Source: Halosegnis rubeus (GTDB lineage: Archaea > Halobacteriota > Halobacteria > Halobacteriales > Haloarculaceae). From it: 64,000 nt of DNA. The notes beneath the pieces were generated by a model. That model did not search any database, was not told where the DNA came from, and saw only the letters and a program-made list of their open reading frames with translations. The stretch spans positions 186,001-250,000 of the forward strand of contig NZ_QJOW01000002.1 of NCBI RefSeq assembly GCF_009184545.1, given 5' to 3'. How positions within the stretch are numbered: the first letter of the stretch is position 1; the number at the start of each line of letters is the position of its first letter. The position numbers were made by a program, and so were the translations under genes. Positions 58,614 to 64,000 of this stretch are shown here, piece after piece.

Positions 58614-59185
58614 CCGTCGTCATCGTCGACAACTACGACTCGTTCACGTACAACCTCGTGGAGTACGTCAGCCAACACGGCATCGACGTGGCCGTCGAGA
58701 AGAACGTCGCCGCCCTCGATACCGTGCGAGGTCACGACCCCGACGGCATCATCATCTCGCCGGGACCGGGCCACCCGAAGCACGACCGCGACGTGGGCGT
58801 TTCGGCGGACGTGCTCACTGAGCTATCGCCCGAGGTACCGACCCTCGGCGTCTGTCTCGGACTCGAAGCCGCGGCCTACGAGTACGGCGGGACGGTCGGG
58901 CGCGCGCCCGAACCGGTCCACGGGAAGGCCTCGCCAATCGACCACGACGGCGAGGGGGTCTTCGTCGGTCTCGACCAGGGGTTCCAGGCCGGGCGCTACC
59001 ACTCGCTCATCGCGACCGAGGTGCCCGAGGTGTTTGACACGACAGCGCGCACGGCCGACGACGCCGCGCTCGTGATGGGGATTCGCCACGAGTCGTATCC
59101 GCTCGAAGCCGTCCAGTTCCACCCGGAGTCGGTGCTCACGGGCGTCGGTCACGACATCATCGACAACTTCCTCGCGACGCTCTAG
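58610..59185 (+). CDS. trpG: anthranilate synthase component II (glutaminase)
   Basis: The 191-residue class I glutaminase has VIVDNYDSFTYNLVEYV at the start, ISPGPGHPKHDRDVG, nucleophile Cys in TLGVCLGLEAAAYEYGG (about 83), and AVQFHPESVLTG with catalytic His and Glu (about 170). GLE replaces the common GHQ after the nucleophile, a haloarchaeal trait as I recall. Last gene of the trp operon; its stop overlaps a convergent small gene by four bases. Confidence 0.96.
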   Translation: MTVVIVDNYDSFTYNLVEYVSQHGIDVAVEKNVAALDTVRGHDPDGIIISPGPGHPKHDRDVGVSADVLTELSPEVPTLGVCLGLEAAAYEYGGTVGRAPEPVHGKASPIDHDGEGVFVGLDQGFQAGRYHSLIATEVPEVFDTTARTADDAALVMGIRHESYPLEAVQFHPESVLTGVGHDIIDNFLATL

Positions 59186-59379
59186 AAGGGGAGCAGTTGG
59201 AACAGTCCGAAGTACCACAGCAGGCCGGCGACGATGGCTGCGACGACGGCCACCCGAACCGCAATCGAAAACAGGAGTCGGGCGGCGAAGACGGCGAGCA
59301 GGACGACGACGATTGTGGTGCCGATGGAGACCGGCGTCAGTTCCGGTATCGCCTGGAGCGCTGGCAGTACGGCGTTCAT
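59182..59379 (-). CDS. small membrane protein, 65 aa
   Basis: From ATG 59379, the product has a long hydrophobic core (TTIVVVLLAVFAARLLFSIAVRVAVVAAIVAGLLWYFGLF, about 22-60), one long or two short membrane helices. No known family. The exact overlap with the trpG stop and good start support it. Confidence 0.6.
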   Translation of the reverse strand: MNAVLPALQAIPELTPVSIGTTIVVVLLAVFAARLLFSIAVRVAVVAAIVAGLLWYFGLFQLLPF

Positions 59380-59591
59380 ACCTGCGTCTCCCCCTCCGCT
59401 CGCAAAAGCTTGTGGGCATCTCGACCCCCCTGACGTTCGAGTGGGAAACCGCACGACGACACCCCGATTTCGTGTCGAGTTATTCAGTTTCACTCCGCGG
59501 TGCGTAGCCTTATATGGGTGGGGCGACCACTGAGGTACGTACCACGTGTTCCACACGAGGAGCGACCCATCCACCACGAGCAGTGTCAACA
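59380..59591. other. divergent promoter region before nrdJ leader
   Basis: No gene is seen between the 65-aa gene and the mini-ORFs. A TATA-like TTATAT at 59510-59515 would start a + strand transcript near 59540, leaving about 190 bases before nrdJ, long for a haloarchaeon. No B12-box-like sequence of a cobalamin riboswitch was noticed. Confidence 0.45.
59510..59515 (+). promoter_or_regulatory. TATA-like element for nrdJ leader
   Basis: CTTATATG resembles a haloarchaeal TATA box. A second candidate, GTTAATTTG (about 59631-59639), would start transcription near 59660, just before the second mini-ORF. Confidence 0.4.
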
Positions 59592-59672
59592 ATGACCAGC
59601 AGCTCGGCGGGCGCTCCGCCGCGCCAAAGGGTTAATTTGGCCTGCCACGGAAGCACGCATCGTCACGAATGA
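59592..59672 (+). CDS. possible 26-aa leader ORF 1 of nrdJ
   Basis: ATG 59592 opens a 26-codon frame (MTSSSAGAPPRQRVNLACHG...) whose TGA shares an ATGA with the next mini-ORF. Its first part overlaps a GGCGGGCGC-TCC-GCCGCGCC imperfect hairpin. It may be a chance ORF; the overlap chain is what makes it worth listing. Confidence 0.3.
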   Translation: MTSSSAGAPPRQRVNLACHGSTHRHE

Positions 59673-59731
59673 CGCCACGGAATCTCCACATGAACATGAC
59701 CATCCACGCCACACAGACAGAGGCCCGATAA
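59669..59731 (+). CDS. possible 20-aa leader ORF 2 of nrdJ
   Basis: ATG 59669 overlaps ORF 1, encodes MTPRNLHMNMTIHATQTEAR, and its TAA shares one base with the nrdJ ATG (TAATG). This is the same kind of junction used for translational coupling elsewhere in the window (EMC6-ABCE1). No sequence family is known; it may be a regulatory leader peptide or chance. Confidence 0.35.
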   Translation: MTPRNLHMNMTIHATQTEAR

Positions 59732-62700
59732 TGTCCGGAACGGACCTCTCTGCGGACGACCTCGAACTGCCGATCAAACGCACCGACGGTGAGACGCTCG
59801 AAGACCGACTCACTGCGAACGCCTACCACAATATTCTCCCCGCGCGGTATCTCCGCCAGAACCAGGACGGCGAACTCACCGAGAGCCAGGAGGACCTCTT
59901 TTCCCGCGTCGCGAAGAACATCGCGCTCGCGGAAGCCGTCTTCGAGTCCGACAAGCGCGGCGTCGACGCGACTGTCACGCCGGACCAGCTCAAGCCCGAC
60001 CACCCGCGCCGCGATGAGCTCGCCGCCGAGGTGTTCGGTGCCGGCACGGCCGCAGACGACGACGCCGAGACCGAGCTCTCCGTTTACAACGTCAACAAGT
60101 TCGCCTACGACACCGTCGTTCCCGAACTCCCCGACGGGGTTCGCGCCCACGTCCAGGACAAACGCGAGGAGTTCCAGAACGTGATGGAGCGGCTCTCGTT
60201 TATCCCGAACTCGCCGACGCTGATGAACGCCGGCGACGAGCTTCAGCAGCTGTCGGCGTGTTTCGTCGACTCGCCCGAAGACGACCTGACGGACATCCAC
60301 CAGACGGCCAAGGAGGCCGCCGAGGTGTTCCAGTCGGGCGGCGGCATGGGGTACGCCTTCTGGCGGCTCCGCCCGTACGGTGACGCGGTCGGCTCGACCG
60401 GCGGCATCGCCTCCGGGCCGATTACCTTCATGCGGACGTTCGACCAGATGTGCGAGACCATCGCACAGGGCGGTGCTCGCCGCGGTGCCCAGATGGGCGT
60501 CATGCGCATCTCTCACCCGGACGTCATCGAGTTCATCCACGCCAAGAACAAGGATGTGAGCCTCGCGCACTGTCTCCGGCTCAACGACCCCGACGACTAC
60601 ACGTACACGACGTTCTCGGAGGCGCTCGAAGAGGCGCGCGGGCTCATCGACGACGACGGCAAGGTGCCGAAACACCTCCGTAACGCCGTCGAGGGCCACC
60701 TCTCGAACTTCAACATCTCCGTCGGCGTGACGGACGACTTCATGGACGCGCTCGACTCGGGCGAGGAGTTCACGTTCACGAACCCGCGCACGGGCGAGCC
60801 ACACATCGCCAGCGAGGAGACCAAGGAGATGTACTCCCGCTACGGACTCGGCGACGAGGTCGAGGTCGGCGAGCCGTTCTCCATCGACCCGAACCTCGTC
60901 TGGGAGCGCATCGTCGACGGCTCCCACGAGAACGGCGAGCCGGGCGTCGTCTTCCTCGAACGCATCAACAAGCAGCACTCCTTCGACGTAGAGGAGCACC
61001 CGGACCACCAGATTCTCGCGACGAATCCCTGCGGGGAACAGCCGCTCGAGGAGTACGAGGCCTGTAACCTCGGCCACATCAACCTCTCCACGCTCGCGGC
61101 TGACTCTGCTCCCGACTGGCGTGTCTGGTCGCAGAACAACGAGTTCGACACGCTGGAGGAGGGCGTCGAGCAGTTCCTGAGTGAGGCACTCGACACCGAG
61201 GAGTTCGACGAGCGCATCGAGACCGGCACGCGCTTCCTCGAGAACGTCGTCACGATGTCGGACTTCCCGGTCGAGAAGATCGAACAGAAGGTCCGCGAGA
61301 TGCGGAAAATCGGGCTTGGCGTCATGGGACTCGCCCAGCTGTACGTCCAACTCGGCATCCGCTACGGCAGCGACGAGGGCAACGAAGTCGCCCGGCAGGT
61401 CATGCAGCGTATCAACCACGGTTCGAAGGCGGCGTCTCACGAACTCGCGACCGAGCGCGGCTCCTTCGACGACTGGGACGACTCCAAGTACGCGAACCCG
61501 ACCGAGTACCGCGAGTGGTTCGAGAACCAGACCGGCGAGTCGGCCGACGACTGGGCCGACGGCTACCCGATTCGCAACCACAACACGACCACCATCGCGC
61601 CGACCGGCACGACCTCGATGGTCGGCAACACGACGGGCGGCTGTGAGCCGATCTACAACGTCGCCTACTACAAGAACGTCTCCGACGACGTGCAGGGCGA
61701 CGAGATGCTCGTCGAGTTCGACGACTACTTCCTGCGCACGCTGGAGGCCAACGACATCGACGTGGAGGCCGTCAAGCAGGAGGCTCAAGAGCAGATGGCG
61801 ACAAACGAGTTCGACGGCGTCGAGGGACTCGACACCGTGCCGAACCCCATCGGCGAACTGTTCGTCGTCACCTCCGACCTCTCGGGCATCGAGCACGCCG
61901 CCGTGCAGTGTGCCTGTCAGGTCGGCGTCGACTCGGCCATCTCGAAGACGTGTAACTTCCCGAACTCCGCGACGCCGGAGGACATGGACGAGGTGTTCCG
62001 CTACATCTACGAGAACGGAGGCAAGGGCGTCACGGTCTACCGCGACGGCACCCGCTCGAAGCAGGTGCTCACCACGCGCGCGGAGAACACGGAGTTCTCC
62101 GAGGACATGGACCCCGAGGAGGCCGCACCGGTGCTCGCAGAGCGCATCCAGGAGATCTTCGGCGGGCTAGACGAGTTCCTCAGCCACGAGGAAGTCACCG
62201 CGGCACTGGAGACGGCCCCCGAGGAACTGTTCAGCTTCGACGAGCACGCCTACGCCGAAAAGCAGAGCCGGCCGGACCTGCTCCACGGCGTGACCCAGCG
62301 CATCGACACCGGCTACGGGAAGCTCTACGTCACCATCAACGAGGACACCGAGCGCGAGCGACCGTTCGAGCTGTTCGCGACCATCGGCAACTCCGGTGGC
62401 TTCACAGCGAGCTTCACCGAGGCGCTCGCGAAGACCATCTCCACCGCGCTCCGGTCGGGCGTCGCGCCCGAGGAGATTGCGAGCGAACTGCGCGGCATCC
62501 GCTCGCCGAAGGTCGCGTGGGACAAGGGCGAGCAGGTGAACTCCATCCCGGACGCCATCGGCACCGCGCTCCAGCGCTACCTCGATGACGACATCGACAA
62601 GCCGTACCCACAACAGCAGCGCCTCTCCGAGGCGGCCGACGCCACGGAGACCGACCCGAACCGCGAACCCGAGCCGACGCCAGAGACGGACGGCGGCGCG

Positions 62701-62865
62701 AACGCGCTCGGCGAGCCGACGAGCGAGAGTCTGGCGAGCGACGACGCCACCGACTCGCTGCTTGCCGCCGGCGAGTCGCCGGAGTGTCCCGACTGTGGGG
62801 CGATGTCGCTCGCGATGAACGAGGGCTGTAAGACGTGTCAGTCCTGCGGCTGGTCGGAGTGTTAG
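59731..62865 (+). CDS. nrdJ: adenosylcobalamin-dependent ribonucleotide reductase, class II
   Basis: NrdJ makes deoxyribonucleotides using B12. The 1044 residues include LSACFVD (first redox Cys, about 170), GGGMGYAFWRLRPYGDAVGSTGGIASGP, ATNPCGEQPLEEYEACNLGHINL (radical Cys/Glu region, about 430-452), IAPTGTTSMVGNTTGGCEPIYN, the second redox Cys in CACQVGVDSA, a TSCPD-like region (GYGKLYVTINEDTER..., about 865-940) and a carboxyl zinc ribbon CPDCGAMSLAMNEGCKTCQSCG. No intein is seen, although haloarchaeal homologues often carry one. Confidence 0.96.
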   Translation: MSGTDLSADDLELPIKRTDGETLEDRLTANAYHNILPARYLRQNQDGELTESQEDLFSRVAKNIALAEAVFESDKRGVDATVTPDQLKPDHPRRDELAAEVFGAGTAADDDAETELSVYNVNKFAYDTVVPELPDGVRAHVQDKREEFQNVMERLSFIPNSPTLMNAGDELQQLSACFVDSPEDDLTDIHQTAKEAAEVFQSGGGMGYAFWRLRPYGDAVGSTGGIASGPITFMRTFDQMCETIAQGGARRGAQMGVMRISHPDVIEFIHAKNKDVSLAHCLRLNDPDDYTYTTFSEALEEARGLIDDDGKVPKHLRNAVEGHLSNFNISVGVTDDFMDALDSGEEFTFTNPRTGEPHIASEETKEMYSRYGLGDEVEVGEPFSIDPNLVWERIVDGSHENGEPGVVFLERINKQHSFDVEEHPDHQILATNPCGEQPLEEYEACNLGHINLSTLAADSAPDWRVWSQNNEFDTLEEGVEQFLSEALDTEEFDERIETGTRFLENVVTMSDFPVEKIEQKVREMRKIGLGVMGLAQLYVQLGIRYGSDEGNEVARQVMQRINHGSKAASHELATERGSFDDWDDSKYANPTEYREWFENQTGESADDWADGYPIRNHNTTTIAPTGTTSMVGNTTGGCEPIYNVAYYKNVSDDVQGDEMLVEFDDYFLRTLEANDIDVEAVKQEAQEQMATNEFDGVEGLDTVPNPIGELFVVTSDLSGIEHAAVQCACQVGVDSAISKTCNFPNSATPEDMDEVFRYIYENGGKGVTVYRDGTRSKQVLTTRAENTEFSEDMDPEEAAPVLAERIQEIFGGLDEFLSHEEVTAALETAPEELFSFDEHAYAEKQSRPDLLHGVTQRIDTGYGKLYVTINEDTERERPFELFATIGNSGGFTASFTEALAKTISTALRSGVAPEEIASELRGIRSPKVAWDKGEQVNSIPDAIGTALQRYLDDDIDKPYPQQQRLSEAADATETDPNREPEPTPETDGGANALGEPTSESLASDDATDSLLAAGESPECPDCGAMSLAMNEGCKTCQSCGWSEC

Positions 62866-62871
62866 GCTGAG

Positions 62872-63999
62872 CTAGTTGCTTATCGTTTCCGAATCCCAGC
62901 CCGTTGCGCCGCTGGGGTACGGTTCCGTTCGTTTTTGCGGTTGAAGCGTCCCGTCAGCCTCGCGAGCCCGAGCGACGACCTCGTGACTCCCCGACGGCTC
63001 GTACTCGAAGGCCCACTGTCGCCACACGTCCTCGCCCGGCAGCGGCTCTGAAAGGGTCGCCTCGTTCCACGTCTCGCCGCCGTCGACCGACACCTCGACC
63101 GCGGAGACGCCGCGCGTCCCGGCGTAGGCGTGGCCGGCGACGGTCCGCGTCCCGCTCTCGCGGCTCGTCGTCTCGATCTTCGCGACCGTGTGGACGGGAC
63201 CGGTGCCGTGCCAGCCGCGCTTTTCCCAGTAGCCTTCGGCCTCGCGGTCGAGGATTTCGATTTCCTCGAGCCACTTGACGTTGATCTCCCCCCAGTGACC
63301 CGGGACGAGCGCGCGCACGGGGAACCCGTGCCCGCGGGGAAGCGGCCGGCCGTTCATCCGGTAGGCCAACACCGCGGACTCGAGCACCTCAACGGGGAAC
63401 TCCTGGTAGTAGTCGTCGGCCGCTCGGAGCATGACGTGACTGGCCGCGTCGGTGACGCCGGCGCGGTCCAGAATCTCGCTGACCGGGACAACGGTCCAGA
63501 GCGCGGTATCCATCTTCTCGTCGTCCAGCCCGTCGCCGACACACCGGAGCGTGACGAACCGCTCTTCGTTGTCCATCTCGGTGACGGTCGCGAAACCGAG
63601 GTCGAGTTCCTCCTCCACTTCGCCGGTGACCGACAGCGACCACTCGCCGCGCGTGGTCTGTGGCGCGGCGATGCTGGCATCGACGCGGTAGAAGTCGGTG
63701 CTGACGAGCGGCTCCAACCCGGACACGTCGAGCGATTTCGCCTCGGCCTCGTCGAGTCGGTCGCGGACGGCGGGGTCACTGACAGCACGACTCGGGAGTG
63801 CCGGCCCCTGTAACACCCCGGACTCGATGCCGACCCAGACGGTCGCGAGCGCGGAGCCGACCGTGCCGAGGGTGCGCCGGCGCGCGGGCGAGACGCGTTC
63901 GCTCGGAACCCGCGCCGCAAGTGGAGGAACCGCCAGCGGGAGCAGTGAGGCGACCGCGGCCGCGAGTGCCGCACTCGAGCCACTCCCGAGGGCCGTGGC
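62872..63999 (-). CDS. sulfite-oxidase-like molybdopterin-dependent oxidoreductase, 5' partial
   Basis: The frame is open through the right window edge, so its start is outside. The visible part begins with a hydrophobic Ala/Leu-rich segment (edge to about 63900) and then a linker, another helix-like stretch (TLGTVGSALATVWVGI) and the enzyme domain: VTLRCVGDGLDDEKMDTALW (Cys ligand of Mo), LPRGHGFPVRALVPGHWGEINVKWLEEIEI, and a C-terminal Ig-like dimer domain (AYAGTRGVSAVEVSVDGGETWNEA). A membrane-anchored YedY/sulfite-oxidase-like enzyme; its substrate is unknown. Confidence 0.87.
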   Translation of the reverse strand, partial: ATALGSGSSAALAAAVASLLPLAVPPLAARVPSERVSPARRRTLGTVGSALATVWVGIESGVLQGPALPSRAVSDPAVRDRLDEAEAKSLDVSGLEPLVSTDFYRVDASIAAPQTTRGEWSLSVTGEVEEELDLGFATVTEMDNEERFVTLRCVGDGLDDEKMDTALWTVVPVSEILDRAGVTDAASHVMLRAADDYYQEFPVEVLESAVLAYRMNGRPLPRGHGFPVRALVPGHWGEINVKWLEEIEILDREAEGYWEKRGWHGTGPVHTVAKIETTSRESGTRTVAGHAYAGTRGVSAVEVSVDGGETWNEATLSEPLPGEDVWRQWAFEYEPSGSHEVVARAREADGTLQPQKRTEPYPSGATGWDSETISN

Positions 64000-64000
64000 C

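Noticed and set aside
59380-59730. Cobalamin riboswitch upstream of the B12-dependent nrdJ
   Set aside because: No B12-box-like consensus or multi-arm fold could be seen; such riboswitches are not expected in haloarchaea.
59632-61896. A 754-codon open frame antisense to nrdJ
   Set aside because: It mirrors the codon pattern of nrdJ in high-GC DNA, is Val/Asp/Leu-repetitive and has no family features; nrdJ is certain on the other strand.
1-64000. CRISPR arrays, insertion sequences, rRNA genes
   Set aside because: No regularly spaced repeats, transposase motifs or rRNA-like sequence were seen anywhere in the window.

Overview
This window is a stretch of haloarchaeal chromosome (class Halobacteria). 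The evidence is high GC, strongly acidic proteins, leaderless or short-leader gene starts with many GTG codons, the small CxxC zinc-ribbon proteins and conserved DUF families typical of this class, and archaeal information-processing genes: ABCE1, the TOPRIM DnaG-like protein, GatD, the ubiquitin-like SAMP1 and the PIN-KH ATPase. Genus cannot be assigned from sequence alone. Almost the whole window is compact core genome with tail-to-tail overlaps of 4-20 bases and ATGA/GTGA/TAATG couplings.

Layout. 0-10 kb: end of an F420-dependent (Mer-like) reductase, small zinc-ribbon and membrane proteins, a PHP phosphoesterase, an EMC6-like protein coupled to ABCE1, a winged-helix regulator, a PIN-KH ATPase, bacterial-type riboflavin synthase, and a UvrD-type helicase. 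10-19 kb: RimI acetyltransferase, a three-gene coupled NUDIX operon, an arylsulfotransferase-like protein, four conserved haloarchaeal DUF proteins, a YgfZ/GcvT-like Fe-S protein, a UspA, a MinD ATPase with a coupled partner, and a Bat-type HTH regulator. 19-32 kb: malic enzyme-phosphotransacetylase fusion with a duplicated 3' end, an LLM flavin oxidoreductase, a GAF/PAS histidine kinase, a Rieske protein, a winged-helix gene broken by an in-frame TGA, a zinc alcohol dehydrogenase, a second PAS kinase, an HTTM membrane protein, a double UspA and CbiP.

32-44 kb: a 35-residue TatA-like microprotein, small membrane proteins, a CoA-disulfide-reductase-like flavoprotein, a MATE exporter whose promoter carries a perfect TetR-like palindrome, an acyl-CoA dehydrogenase, SAMP1, and GatD coupled to a GNAT enzyme. 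44-54 kb: a DUF92 protein coupled to a GNAT, DnaG, a DUF3311-sodium/solute symporter pair, a CARF-like winged-helix regulator followed by a HerA-type ATPase, a UspA, and a CBS protein with a ribosome-hibernation-like tail. 54-55.4 kb: a small lower-GC accessory patch with a VapBC pair, a self-operator candidate, a small uncertain gene and tRNA-Val(GAC). 55.4-64 kb: the trpDFEG operon behind a tandem TGTACA site, B12-dependent ribonucleotide reductase preceded by two nested overlapping mini-ORFs, and the start of a sulfite-oxidase-like molybdoenzyme.

How genes work together: trpD, trpF, trpE and trpG form an overlapping operon for the first part of tryptophan synthesis. CbiP makes the corrinoid precursor that NrdJ needs in its final form. 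GatD serves Gln-tRNA formation. No CRISPR array, insertion sequence or rRNA was seen. No large new system was found. The most interesting signals are small: the TRP-box-like element, the overlapping leader ORFs before nrdJ, the duplicated maeB tail, the nonsense-interrupted regulator, the palindromic operators and the CARF-HTH/HerA pair.
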